A stretch of 64,000 nt of DNA from an uncultured Pelagibacteraceae bacterium. Lineage in GTDB: Bacteria > Pseudomonadota > Alphaproteobacteria > Pelagibacterales > Pelagibacteraceae. Under the pieces are notes generated by a model, which was not told the DNA's origin, searched no databases, and was given only the letters and a program-made list of their open reading frames with translations. The stretch covers positions 33,647 through 97,646 of the forward strand of contig CACPMF010000003.1 of NCBI GenBank assembly GCA_902634935.1. Reading direction: 5' to 3'. Each line of letters opens with the position of its first letter. Positions within the stretch are counted from its first letter, which is position 1. Positions 1-8,682 of this stretch are shown in pieces. The position numbers were made by a program, and so were the translations under genes.

Positions 1-198
1 AGCAATAATTGAAGTCATAATTTTTGTCATAGATGCAGGATATATAGAAAGGTCTGCATCCTTTTCATAAAGAATTTCACCAGATAAATAATCTTGAAGT
101 ATTGCAGTTTTAGCATTTACGCTAATTATTGCATTTGATTTTGATGAAAATAAAATGAAAGAAAATAAAATTAAAAAAAGTTTTATAGAATTATGCAT
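1..198 (-). CDS. dacC: D-alanyl-D-alanine carboxypeptidase, N-terminal part (runs off the window)
   Basis: The 66 visible codons begin at an ATG on the minus strand and continue past the window edge without a stop. They give a hydrophobic signal peptide (about residues 1-23, ending SKSNA). The mature start then carries family features: a 'TAILQDYLSGEILYEKDAD' stretch and the active-site tetrad S-M-T-K at residues 56-59 (context YPASMTK). This is the SxxK motif of the low-molecular-weight penicillin-binding proteins of peptidase family S11, which trim the terminal D-Ala from peptidoglycan stem peptides in the periplasm. One base separates it from the rlpA-like gene upstream, so it is probably the last visible member of a cell-wall operon with rlpA and mltB. 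Exact paralogue (DacA, DacC or DacF) cannot be told from this fragment. Confidence 0.85.
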   Translation of the reverse strand, partial: MHNSIKLFLILFSFILFSSKSNAIISVNAKTAILQDYLSGEILYEKDADLSIYPASMTKIMTSIIA

Positions 199-199
199 T

Positions 200-961
200 T
201 TATAATTTGATTATATCTATATTATCAAAGTCCATTAGATTTATTTTATCGAACTCAATTTTAATAGACTTTATATTATTAAAGGGTCCTTTATAAACCC
301 TATAAACATTATTATTTATCTTATCTATTGAAATATTACTTAAGTTGTACTCATCAATTAATCTTTTTTTAAGAATTAAAGCCGAATCTTCAAAATATAA
401 GTCTGCAAATTTAATAATATAATTAAACTCCTTCTTTTTTAATTTTAATTTATTGGTTTTTATTATTTTATTTGTTTCATCACCCAAATTTTCAATAGTA
501 ATTCCATCTACAGGAGCTTTATCTGCTACATTTTTTTCTTCTTTAAATGTTTTAGCTTTCTTAGCAACAAATGCGCCACTGGTATTTATTGTTTGAATTG
601 CAATATAAGGTTCTAAAAGATCAATTTCTAATTCTTTTGCTATTCTTTTAGAAATAACAGCATTATAAAAAAGGGGATATTTAGATTTTTTACCTATTTT
701 AGCTAAAATATATTTTCCATTTAATAAATTTGTTACTTTTACTGGAGTATCATATTTCAATTTATTATTAAAAATTATAAGCGATCTTTCATCTATTTTT
801 TTATTAACAATTTTATTTTTATAAAGTTGCTCATCATAAATTAAGGCAAACCCTTTGTTTGAAAAATTTTCAAAATTACTGTTATATTCTAAATTAGTAT
901 ACCTTTGTTCGCATGCAAATAAAAAAGTTAAAAGAAGTATAAGAGGAATTTTATAATTCAT
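200..961 (-). CDS. rlpA: RlpA-like lipoprotein with SPOR domain, catalytic residues apparently lost
   Basis: 253 aa. A lipoprotein signal ends in LFAC with the lipidated Cys at residue 17. Residues about 55-125 align by eye with the double-psi beta-barrel of RlpA (VKVTNLLNGKYILAKI, then AVISKRIAKELEI for the usual IDLSxxAAxxLG). The C-terminal 70 residues look like a SPOR domain (FNYIIKFADLYFEDSA ... NNVYRVYKGPF), which binds denuded septal glycan. In active RlpA a His before the conserved VTN segment and the Asp of the NDRGPF loop are catalytic. Here those positions read N (around residue 65) and K (about 91-92), so lytic transglycosylase activity is doubtful. Its start overlaps the end of mltB by 11 bases. 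The family call is good; the loss of activity is inferred from a hand alignment. Confidence 0.75.
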   Translation of the reverse strand: MNYKIPLILLLTFLFACEQRYTNLEYNSNFENFSNKGFALIYDEQLYKNKIVNKKIDERSLIIFNNKLKYDTPVKVTNLLNGKYILAKIGKKSKYPLFYNAVISKRIAKELEIDLLEPYIAIQTINTSGAFVAKKAKTFKEEKNVADKAPVDGITIENLGDETNKIIKTNKLKLKKKEFNYIIKFADLYFEDSALILKKRLIDEYNLSNISIDKINNNVYRVYKGPFNNIKSIKIEFDKINLMDFDNIDIIKL

Positions 962-1949
962 CTTTGAATTTATTTCTTAAGGTACAAACAGCTAATGCAA
1001 ATCTTAATGACCGGTTCCATTTTAATATTAAATCATAATTATCAAAGACTATATAAGCGGGTGAAAACTTTTTTGCATTTTCAACAATGTCAACATCAGG
1101 TGTAATAATAGCTGAATTAAGATTGTTAAATTTTTTTAAATAATCACTATTTTCTATGTACTTTGAAAAATATTTTACTTTTCTTTTATTGTTTAGTTTT
1201 TTTGCCGAAGTATTTAAAAATTCTAATGGAATATCATCTTTTAGATTTATTTTATAAAAACATGGAATATTATTATTCCATCCCAAATTTTTTATATAAT
1301 TAGCAGCTGATGCAAAGGAGTCTTCCATATTTTTTAAATCGATTTTTTTATCGTTGTTATAATCAATTGCATGATTAGTAATTGTTGATGGCATAAATTG
1401 AAAATTACCAAAAGCTCCAGCCCAAGACCCAAATAAAGTGTCTGGATCAATTATATTTGCATCTACTAATTTTAATAAAGTTATGAGTTCAGATGTAAAA
1501 AATTTGCTACGTCTTTTATCAAAACTTAGTGTAGCTAATGATGAAACAATGTCCATTTTTCCAAGATAGGTACCAAAATTAGTTTCTATACCCATCAAAG
1601 CTAATAAGAGATTTTTATCAACTAGAAACTCTTTAGATACAATTTCAATTAATTTTTGATTTGAATTATAGAGATTTCTGCCCTGAGTAACTTTCTTTTG
1701 AGATGTTCGCTTTGATATGTAAGTATAAGTATCCTCGTAAAATTCTGGTTGATATCTATCATATTTAATTACATCAGGAAGAAATCTAGAATTATCTATT
1801 ACACTATTTATTGTTTCTATACTGATTCCTTCATCTAGAGCAATTTTTTTAAAGTGTATTTTCCAATTTTCAAAATCTGAGGCAGACAAAAATTTAAAGC
1901 TTAATAAAAAAAATATTATATTTATTACAAATATTTTAGTTATTTTCAT
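951..1949 (-). CDS. mltB: MltB-family lytic murein transglycosylase
   Basis: 332 aa from the ATG at 1949. An in-frame start 10 codons upstream would only add residues ahead of a good signal peptide, so I prefer 1949. Hallmarks of family GH103 are seen: the catalytic Glu in LMGIETNFG (Glu122 in this numbering), AFGNFQFMPST, and SFASAANYIKNLGW. The enzyme cleaves the MurNAc-GlcNAc bond of peptidoglycan to give 1,6-anhydro ends. It has a cleavable-looking signal (ends near LSASD) and no lipobox, so it is predicted to be soluble in the periplasm. It overlaps rarD upstream and rlpA downstream, which suggests one transcript with both. Confidence 0.9.
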   Translation of the reverse strand: MKITKIFVINIIFFLLSFKFLSASDFENWKIHFKKIALDEGISIETINSVIDNSRFLPDVIKYDRYQPEFYEDTYTYISKRTSQKKVTQGRNLYNSNQKLIEIVSKEFLVDKNLLLALMGIETNFGTYLGKMDIVSSLATLSFDKRRSKFFTSELITLLKLVDANIIDPDTLFGSWAGAFGNFQFMPSTITNHAIDYNNDKKIDLKNMEDSFASAANYIKNLGWNNNIPCFYKINLKDDIPLEFLNTSAKKLNNKRKVKYFSKYIENSDYLKKFNNLNSAIITPDVDIVENAKKFSPAYIVFDNYDLILKWNRSLRFALAVCTLRNKFKDEL

Positions 1950-2817
1950 ATAAATCTCTAAGATAAATAAATACAGCAATCCATATTAAAATAAAACTAA
2001 CTAACTGGTTAATATTGAAAGGCTCATTGAACATAAAATACCCTAAAATAAATTGTAAAGTGGGTGTAATATAAAAAATCATACCCGTTGGTCCAAGACC
2101 ACACAATTCAACACCTCTTACATATAAAAATAATGGAATCACTGTCATTGGACCTGCCATCATAAGAATTAACATCAAAATAGGATTTGATAGTGAGAAG
2201 TCATTAACGTTATTTTGAGTAATAAAATAAAAAACTATTAGTATAAAAGGCAAGATAAATAAACTTTCTATAAATAAACCAATATCTGTTGACACTGATA
2301 ATTTTTTTCTGAGTAAATTGTAAAAACCCCAACTTAAGGCAACTGATATTCCAACCCATGGTATTGATTTAAAGTCAATCAGAAAGATGTAAACTATAGA
2401 AACTAAAACTAAAGAAATAGAAACAAATCTTTTCTTATTTAATTTTTCTTTAAAAAAGAAATATCCTAAAAAAACGCTTAATATCGGCATGATAAAATAT
2501 CCAAAACTTGCGTTTATAACTTGATTGGATGAAACTGCATAAATCCAAACTGCCCAATTTAAAAATATTAATACCCCAGATAAAAATAGAATAAATAATT
2601 GTTTTTTATTAAATATAATTTCCTTAAAAATCTTCCATTTTGAAAAAATGATTGTTGTTACTAAAAGTGTAACTGCAGTCCATAAACTTCTATGCACAAC
2701 AACTTCTATATGACCTGCAAAAGAAATATATTTAAAATATAAAACACCAAAAAAACCCCACCAGAAAGATCCAGCTGCACTTAAAATCAGACCTTGGTTA
2801 AAACTTTTTTTATTCAT
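1936..2817 (-). CDS. rarD: RarD-type EamA/DMT permease
   Basis: 293 aa with about ten hydrophobic segments. The N-terminal AAGSFWWGFFGVLYFKY and the VVVHRSLW segment match the RarD branch of the drug/metabolite transporter superfamily. The E. coli member was named for a link to chloramphenicol sensitivity, and the natural substrate is generally unknown. The stop overlaps the start of mltB by 14 bases, so the two are probably co-transcribed although functionally unrelated. Only the general transporter class can be claimed. Confidence 0.85.
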   Translation of the reverse strand: MNKKSFNQGLILSAAGSFWWGFFGVLYFKYISFAGHIEVVVHRSLWTAVTLLVTTIIFSKWKIFKEIIFNKKQLFILFLSGVLIFLNWAVWIYAVSSNQVINASFGYFIMPILSVFLGYFFFKEKLNKKRFVSISLVLVSIVYIFLIDFKSIPWVGISVALSWGFYNLLRKKLSVSTDIGLFIESLFILPFILIVFYFITQNNVNDFSLSNPILMLILMMAGPMTVIPLFLYVRGVELCGLGPTGMIFYITPTLQFILGYFMFNEPFNINQLVSFILIWIAVFIYLRDLYENN

Positions 2818-2865
2818 AATGAAATTATTATTAAAAAGATTTTGATTAATATCTAATCTATTTTA

Positions 2866-2894
2866 TTGTTGAAATATATATCAATACTTATAAA
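2866..2894 (+). promoter_or_regulatory. Probable sigma-70 promoter of tRNA-Ser
   Basis: TTGTTG at 2866-2871 and TATAAA at 2889-2894 are 17 bases apart. Transcription would begin about 5 bases before the mature tRNA. The region is AT-rich, so the match is supportive, not decisive. Confidence 0.4.
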
Positions 2895-2905
2895 ACCTAG
2901 CTCAC

Positions 2906-2995
2906 GGAGAGATGGCTGAGCGGTTGAAAGCACCGGTCTTGAAAACCGGCAAAGGGGCAACTCTTTCCTGGGTTCGAATCCCAGTCTCTCCGCCA
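2906..2995 (+). tRNA. tRNA-Ser (UGA)
   Basis: The 7-base acceptor arms GGAGAGA and TCTCTCC pair perfectly. The anticodon loop reads CTTGAAA with anticodon TGA, a long variable arm typical of a class II tRNA follows, and the T loop is GGTTCGAATCC. The 3' CCA is encoded in the DNA. The next base (2996) is already the stop codon of the convergent sdhE, so there is no spacer at all. Confidence 0.97.
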
Positions 2996-3250
2996 TTAAT
3001 ATTTTTTTTTAAATTCCCGCAATTTTATTATGACTTTGGATAAATTTTTGTTTTTTTTTGATTCAGAAATTTTGATTAACTCTTCATCACCAAGATTAAT
3101 TAATTTATTCAAATCTTCTAATTCTTCTAAATTTAAATTTTCAACAATTTCGTTTACAAACTTATAAACAAATAAGTCCATTTCTTTAGTACCTCTATAT
3201 TGAGCTCTATATTTTATTTTATTAATAAGATTTTGCTTGTTTGAATCCAT
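2996..3250 (-). CDS. sdhE: Succinate dehydrogenase flavinylation factor SdhE
   Basis: 84 aa, the usual length for this small helical family (Sdh5/SdhE, DUF339). The signature RGxxE is present (YRGTKEMDLFVYKFV), followed by an acidic helix with LEELEDLNKLINLGDEEL. Family members help attach FAD covalently to SdhA and related flavoproteins. It is divergent from recG with 24 bases between the starts, a neighbourhood seen in many alphaproteobacteria. Its stop touches the 3' end of tRNA-Ser. Confidence 0.88.
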   Translation of the reverse strand: MDSNKQNLINKIKYRAQYRGTKEMDLFVYKFVNEIVENLNLEELEDLNKLINLGDEELIKISESKKNKNLSKVIIKLREFKKKY

Positions 3251-3274
3251 ATAATATAGATTTATATATACTTT

Positions 3275-5317
3275 ATGCAGGATTATGAATATTTTTTATC
3301 AAAAATTAGTAGCATTAAAGGAATAGGTAAAAAAACTACACAATTATTTTTAAAAAAAAAAATATTAAATATCTTTGATTTATTATGGCACGCACCTATT
3401 TCAAAAATAGAAACTTCAAAGACAGTAAATATTGATCAATTACAAATAGGCAAAACTCAATCAATACAACTAGTCCCAAAAAAGTATAATTTTCCTAGAA
3501 TTAGAAATTTGCCTAATAGGGTTAACTGTTTATCTTCTGAAAAGAAAATTGATTGTGTATTCTTTAATAGTTATGAAGGTTATATAAAAAAAATACTTCC
3601 TCTAGATCAAGAAATAATTATTTATGGAAAAGTAGGTTTTTATAAAAATAAATATCAAATAACTAATCCAAAATTAGTGTCAGAGACGGAAGATGGAAAT
3701 ATAAAAGATATAAATACTTATAGTCTGACAGAAGGACTTACAGCTTCAAAATATAATAAAACTATTGAAATTATATTTAAAAATATGCCTGTACTTAAAG
3801 AATGGCATAACGCAGAAATTTTAAAATATTTCAATAATGTAAGTTGGGATCAATCTATTAGAAAGATTCATAGTGAAGAAATAGAAACTCTTCAGAACTC
3901 AGATTACCTAAGAAGATTAATTTTTGATGAAATTATCTCAAACTTTTTAATCTCATCTGAAATAAGAAAAAAAATTAAGGTGATTAAAAAAAAAGAGAAG
4001 ATTTTTGATCCAAATATTTATCACAAATATTTAAAAAAATTTAAATTTATACTTACAAATGATCAAATAAAGGCAATGAAAGAAATAAATAATGACCTCA
4101 AATCAAAACAGAGAATGTTTAGGTTGCTTCAAGGTGATGTGGGATCAGGAAAAACAATAATTGCATTAATTGCTGCATTAAATGTTATAAAATCAGGTTT
4201 TCAAGTAGCTTTAATGGTTCCTACTGAAATACTAGCTAAACAACACTATAATTTTGCATCAGATTTATTTGGAAAAGATATATCAATAGAACTATTAACA
4301 GGAAAAACTGAATACAAACAAAAAAAAAGTACATTAGAAAATATAAAGCAAAATAAAATAAAATTGATCATTGGAACACATGCCCTTTTTCAAAAAAAAG
4401 TAGATTATAAAAATCTTGGTTTAATTATTATCGATGAACAACATAAATTTGGTGTAAGACAACGAAAAGAATTATCTGACAAAGGTGGTAATAATTGTGA
4501 TGTACTTGTTATGTCTGCAACTCCAATACCTCGTACTATGATGATGACAATCTATGGAGATATGGATGTTACTTTAATTAAACAAAAACCAAAAAATAGA
4601 AAAGCAATAACCACTTATAGTAAATTAGAAACAAAAATAGAAGAAATTATAAAATTTTGTAAAAAAGAAATTTCCTCTGGTAATCAGATATTTTGGGTTT
4701 GCCCACTTATTGAAAAATCACAGAAACTTGATCATCAGTCTGCAGTAGAAAAGAGTAAATTTTTAGAAGAATATTTTAAAAACAAAATTGGCCTAATTCA
4801 TGGATCAATGGAAAAAGATGAAAAAAATAAAGTACTTGATAATTTTCTAAATAAAAAAATTGATGTGTTGGTGTCAACAACTGTCATTGAAGTAGGAATT
4901 GATTTCCCAAATGCAAATGTAATCATCATTGAAAATGCAAATAAATATGGGTTATCACAATTGCATCAACTCAGAGGCAGAGTTGGAAGAGGTAACAAAC
5001 AAAGTACATGTATCTTAATGTTTAAGTCAAATTTAAGTGAAAATGCAAAAAAAAGAATAAATATTTTAAAAAGCTCAAATGATGGTTTTGAAATTTCAGA
5101 ACAAGATATGGTTTTAAGAGGTTATGGAGATGTCTTGGGGTTTAAACAAAGTGGTTTAAAAAAATTTAAATTAGCTGATCCTATTTTACATAAAGATCTT
5201 TTTATATTAGCTGAAAAAGAGGTTAAAAAAATTGAGTTAAAAGACAAACAGATTGATCAGTATTATAAATTACTTAAACTTTATGACCGTGCCTCAATCT
5301 TAAATGATATTATTTAG
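3275..5317 (+). CDS. recG: ATP-dependent DNA helicase RecG
   Basis: 680 aa, normal for RecG. The N-terminal wedge (OB-fold) domain occupies roughly residues 1-170. The helicase core has Walker A GDVGSGKT at 287-294, the DEQH box at 387-390, the SATPIPRT motif and the late LHQLRGRVGRG motif that defines the RecG/Mfd group. It reverses stalled replication forks and migrates Holliday junctions. The ATG at 3275 gives a complete wedge domain. The last 8 bases overlap the convergent DUF502 gene. Confidence 0.96.
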   Translation: MQDYEYFLSKISSIKGIGKKTTQLFLKKKILNIFDLLWHAPISKIETSKTVNIDQLQIGKTQSIQLVPKKYNFPRIRNLPNRVNCLSSEKKIDCVFFNSYEGYIKKILPLDQEIIIYGKVGFYKNKYQITNPKLVSETEDGNIKDINTYSLTEGLTASKYNKTIEIIFKNMPVLKEWHNAEILKYFNNVSWDQSIRKIHSEEIETLQNSDYLRRLIFDEIISNFLISSEIRKKIKVIKKKEKIFDPNIYHKYLKKFKFILTNDQIKAMKEINNDLKSKQRMFRLLQGDVGSGKTIIALIAALNVIKSGFQVALMVPTEILAKQHYNFASDLFGKDISIELLTGKTEYKQKKSTLENIKQNKIKLIIGTHALFQKKVDYKNLGLIIIDEQHKFGVRQRKELSDKGGNNCDVLVMSATPIPRTMMMTIYGDMDVTLIKQKPKNRKAITTYSKLETKIEEIIKFCKKEISSGNQIFWVCPLIEKSQKLDHQSAVEKSKFLEEYFKNKIGLIHGSMEKDEKNKVLDNFLNKKIDVLVSTTVIEVGIDFPNANVIIIENANKYGLSQLHQLRGRVGRGNKQSTCILMFKSNLSENAKKRINILKSSNDGFEISEQDMVLRGYGDVLGFKQSGLKKFKLADPILHKDLFILAEKEVKKIELKDKQIDQYYKLLKLYDRASILNDII

Positions 5318-5933
5318 ATTGAGGGTTTGAAGTCCCTGCAGATACAATAAACTTAGACGCCTCTTCAAAACTCATATCTAAATACAAAACTTCCTCTTTT
5401 GGAAACATTAGTAAAAATCCACTGGTTGGATTTGGTGTGGTTGGAACAAATACATTAACAAGATTTTTGTTTGTTTTTTTTGAGATTTCTCCTTCATTGT
5501 CTTTAGTTGCAAATCCTACTGCCCAGCTTCCTTTTCGTGGATACTCAATTAAAACTACACTTTTTCTGTCTCCCTTTTTAGGAGCCAATGATTCGGTCAT
5601 CTGTCCTATTGCTGAATAAATAGTTCGAAGAATAGGAATTCTTTTAAATAAATCATTTACGAATTGTAAAATTTTTTTTCCTATAAATGATAAAGATAAA
5701 CTTCCAACTAATGTTATAAATATAATTGCAAGAACTATCTCTAGACCTGGGATAGCATATGGCAAATACGTATTTGGATTAAGCTCATAAGGTATTAGTT
5801 TAGAAGAAACTGAAATAAAAAATTTGGTTAAATAAAGTGTAATGCCAATTGGAATTAATACAACTATCCCTGTGATAAAATAATTTCTTAATCTAGCAAA
5901 TAAAGATATGCTTTTTCTTTTAAATTTTGCCAT
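5310..5933 (-). CDS. DUF502 family membrane protein
   Basis: 207 aa. Two N-terminal transmembrane stretches (FITGIVVLIPIGITLYLTKFF and the one around IVLAIIFITLVGSL) are followed by a soluble part with FKRIPILRTIYSAIGQ, VVLIEYPRKGSWAVGF and VFVPTTPNPTSG. This series is typical of DUF502, whose biochemical role is not established. In alphaproteobacteria the gene often neighbours recG and sdhE, as here. A possible 25-codon membrane ORF ends 3 bases upstream of its start. Confidence 0.85.
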   Translation of the reverse strand: MAKFKRKSISLFARLRNYFITGIVVLIPIGITLYLTKFFISVSSKLIPYELNPNTYLPYAIPGLEIVLAIIFITLVGSLSLSFIGKKILQFVNDLFKRIPILRTIYSAIGQMTESLAPKKGDRKSVVLIEYPRKGSWAVGFATKDNEGEISKKTNKNLVNVFVPTTPNPTSGFLLMFPKEEVLYLDMSFEEASKFIVSAGTSNPQSK

Positions 5934-5936
5934 ATT

Positions 5937-6014
5937 TTAATTATAACTAGAGTAAATTACAAATGAAACTGCAAGAACAAATAAGAAAACTAAAATCTTG
6001 TTATTTAATATCAT
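5937..6014 (-). CDS. Possible single-pass membrane microprotein (25 aa)
   Basis: A minus-strand ORF from ATG at 6012-6014 to TAA at 5937-5939. After a polar start it reads KILVFLFVLAVSFVIYSSYN, one clear transmembrane segment with a positive residue on the N-terminal side. It ends 3 bases before the DUF502 start, so it would be translationally coupled to it. There is no clear Shine-Dalgarno sequence, and in DNA this AT-rich a short hydrophobic ORF can arise by chance. Candidate only. Confidence 0.3.
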   Translation of the reverse strand: MILNNKILVFLFVLAVSFVIYSSYN

Positions 6015-6056
6015 ATAATTGTTTGTTAGTTACATGTAATATAATTATGAGTAAAA

Positions 6057-6878
6057 GTGAATAGAAGAAATTTCATATATTTAATGGGCTGTGGATGTGC
6101 CTCTTTTGGTCTTCATGCCTGCACAAGTGTTCCGATAACAGATCGAAAACAGCTCAGACTTATTCCTGAGTCTAAACTTAATGCTCAAGCAGAAAAATTG
6201 TATGAAAAAGTCAAAGAAAAAGAAAAGCTTAGCAAAGATATTGCATCTTTAAATAAAATAAAAAATATTGGCGCAAAAATTGAAAATTCAATAACTGAAT
6301 ATTTTGCAAGAAGTAATCAACCAGATCCAACAGCTAATTTTAGATGGGAGTATATTTTAATAGAAAATAAAAAAGTTAAAAATGCATGGTGTATGCCTGG
6401 TGGAAAAATTGCTGTTTACACAGGCATGCTTGATATTACAAAAAATGATAATGGATTAGCTGCTGTAATGGGTCATGAAATAGCTCATGCTGTAGCAAAA
6501 CACTCAGTTGAAAGAGCAAGTAGAGGAACGTTATTAAATGTGGGTACAAAAATTCTAGATATTGCAACTAAAGGTGCTGTATCTAATGTAAATAGAACAA
6601 CTGGGATGGATACAGTTGGTTTGTTATCTCAAATTGGAATTATGAATCCTTTTAATAGAAAACAAGAGAGTGAAGCTGATTACTTAGGTTTAATATTTGC
6701 GTCATTATCTGGCTATGACATAAGAGAGACAGTAAAAATTTGGGAGAGAATGCGAGAAGCTAACAAAGGTAAGGAACCACCGGAATTCATGAGTACGCAT
6801 CCTTCCTCAACCAATAGAATAAATAACATCACCTCTTGGATAAATGAGGTAACTTTAGAATATCCACCAATTTCTTAA
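6057..6878 (+). CDS. M48 family metalloprotease, lipoprotein
   Basis: 273 aa from a GTG at 6057; an ATG nine bases earlier is in another frame and stops at once. The N-terminus has a lipobox-like segment with Cys22 (GLHAC). The zinc motif HEIAH is at 140-144, and the third-ligand motif ESEAD is at 204-208. These features and the architecture fit the short periplasmic M48 proteases (LoiP/YcaL type), which help quality control of outer-membrane proteins. Only 3 bases separate its stop from the convergent tRNA-Lys. Confidence 0.88.
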   Translation: MNRRNFIYLMGCGCASFGLHACTSVPITDRKQLRLIPESKLNAQAEKLYEKVKEKEKLSKDIASLNKIKNIGAKIENSITEYFARSNQPDPTANFRWEYILIENKKVKNAWCMPGGKIAVYTGMLDITKNDNGLAAVMGHEIAHAVAKHSVERASRGTLLNVGTKILDIATKGAVSNVNRTTGMDTVGLLSQIGIMNPFNRKQESEADYLGLIFASLSGYDIRETVKIWERMREANKGKEPPEFMSTHPSSTNRINNITSWINEVTLEYPPIS

Positions 6879-6881
6879 AAT

Positions 6882-6957
<76 letters not shown>

Positions 6958-7005
6958 AACGGGGGTCCTTATATTGATTTTTATCCATTTATCAATGGAT
7001 AATTT

Positions 7006-8118
7006 TTACAGAATGTTAATATACTTATCGTGAAATTCTTTAAAAGTTCCATTTTTAATATTTTTTCTAATCTCACTCATCAACTCCTGATAAAAGTTAA
7101 TATTATTTAAAGTTAACAGCATAGATGCTAACATTTCATTAGTATTAAATAAGTGATTCAAATAATTTTTTGAGTATTTATTTAAGTCAAATTTAGAAAC
7201 ATTTAAATCTAGAGGCGAATTATCGTTTTGATATTTTGCATTTCTTATTTGTACTCTTCCATTCCATGTGAATGCCAAACCAGTTCTGCCAGATCGTGTT
7301 GGTAATACACAATCAAACATATCAATACCTCTTTTAACTGCGCCAATAATGTCTGAGGGAGTACCAACGCCCATAAGATATCTAGGTTTATCTTTTGGTA
7401 AATAATCTTTAACTCCATCCAATACATCAAACATTTCTTTCTGAGTTTCTCCAACCGCCAAACCACCCATCGCATAACCATCAAAATCAATATCTATAAG
7501 TTGCTCTAGTGATTTTAATCTTAAGTCATTAAACAGACCGCCTTGAACTATTCCAAATAAACCTTTGTGAGGATTGTCTCCAAATGCATTTTTTGATCTT
7601 TTTGCCCAATACATTGATAAATCCATTGATTTTTTAATTTTCTCAAAATCATCAGTTTTTTTTGGACATTCATCCATTACCATTACTATGTCTGAGTTGA
7701 GGCCCTTTTGAACTCTAATACTCTCCTCAGGACTTAAAATAAACTTATTACCATCAATATGAGATTGAAAAATAGCACCCTTCTCTCTGTCGATTTTATT
7801 AAATTTTGATAATGACATTACTTGAAATCCACCAGAGTCAGTTAATATAGGCAAGTTGCAATTCATAAATTCATGCAAACCTCCAACACTTGAAATTCTA
7901 TCAACACCTGGTCTTAACATTAGGTGATAGGTGTTTCCCAATATAATTTCGCTTCCAGTTTGAACTACATCTTTTATGAATGCGCCTTTTACAGTCGCCT
8001 GTGTACCAACAGGCATAAAAGCAGGTGTATTAATATCACCTCTATGGGTTTCAATAACTCCTACTCGTGAATGGTTTTCAGTATGATTAACATTAAAATT
8101 AAATTTTTTTAATGCCAT
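7006..8118 (-). CDS. tgt: tRNA-guanine transglycosylase, lacking the usual zinc site
   Basis: 370 aa, normal length. It exchanges guanine-34 of the GUN-anticodon tRNAs for preQ1 on the way to queuosine. The base-recognition Asp is in DSGGFQV (Asp94). The nucleophilic Asp is in MFDCVLPTRSGRTG (Asp269), and QGG and GGLAVGE are present. The C-terminal structural zinc site (CxCxxC followed by a His about 25 residues later) is absent. Between RNAKYQNDNSPLD and KYSKNYLNHL there is no Cys, and the segment LLTLNNINFY has Asn where the family has His (around residue 339). The surrounding sequence aligns well, so this is substitution and not a frameshift. First gene downstream of ppi-coaD-gyrA on the same strand. 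Confidence 0.93.
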   Translation of the reverse strand: MALKKFNFNVNHTENHSRVGVIETHRGDINTPAFMPVGTQATVKGAFIKDVVQTGSEIILGNTYHLMLRPGVDRISSVGGLHEFMNCNLPILTDSGGFQVMSLSKFNKIDREKGAIFQSHIDGNKFILSPEESIRVQKGLNSDIVMVMDECPKKTDDFEKIKKSMDLSMYWAKRSKNAFGDNPHKGLFGIVQGGLFNDLRLKSLEQLIDIDFDGYAMGGLAVGETQKEMFDVLDGVKDYLPKDKPRYLMGVGTPSDIIGAVKRGIDMFDCVLPTRSGRTGLAFTWNGRVQIRNAKYQNDNSPLDLNVSKFDLNKYSKNYLNHLFNTNEMLASMLLTLNNINFYQELMSEIRKNIKNGTFKEFHDKYINIL

Positions 8119-8124
8119 TCATTT

Positions 8125-8682
8125 TTATTCAGACTTAAAACTAATTATTTTATCTGGTTCAGAAACTGATCCATTAGGACCATCACCTTTTTTAATTTTA
8201 TCAACAAACTCCATTCCTTCAATAACTTTACCAAAGACTGTATAGTTTCTATCTAAATAAGAGGCTGACTCAAAACAAATAAAAAATTGACTATTAGCAC
8301 TGTTTGGATCAGAAGATCTTGCCATAGATACAGTGCCACGTTCATGGGGCAAATCATTAAATTCTTGTTTTAAATCAGGTAAGTCAGATCCGCCCATTCC
8401 TGCTCTTTGCAGATTAAAATCGGATGATGAGGAATTTCCAAATTTTACATCTCCTGTTTGAGCCATAAAGCCATCAATAACTCTATGAAATACTACATTA
8501 TCATATTTACCACTGTTAGCTAACTCAGTAATTCTTTTTACATGATTAGGGGCAACATCTGGAAACATTTCTATTTTAACATCTCCATCTTTTAATTTTA
8601 AAATCATTATATTCTCCTTTGCATTTAGTTTTGAAGTTAAAGTTAATAAAATAAAAAATAAAATATTTATATATTTAAGCAT
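8125..8682 (-). CDS. ppiA: Periplasmic cyclophilin-type peptidyl-prolyl isomerase
   Basis: 185 aa. A signal peptide (about residues 1-21, ending KLNA) precedes a compact bacterial cyclophilin domain with VVFHRVIDGFMAQTGD, RGTVSMARSSDPNSANSQFFI and YTVFGKVIEGMEFVDKI. These include the catalytic Arg and Gln residues of the family. It would accelerate proline isomerisation in exported proteins. The start overlaps coaD by 8 bases and tgt follows 6 bases later, indicating one operon. PpiA and PpiB names are used loosely for such short proteins; the signal peptide favours the periplasmic type. Confidence 0.88.
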   Translation of the reverse strand: MLKYINILFFILLTLTSKLNAKENIMILKLKDGDVKIEMFPDVAPNHVKRITELANSGKYDNVVFHRVIDGFMAQTGDVKFGNSSSSDFNLQRAGMGGSDLPDLKQEFNDLPHERGTVSMARSSDPNSANSQFFICFESASYLDRNYTVFGKVIEGMEFVDKIKKGDGPNGSVSEPDKIISFKSE

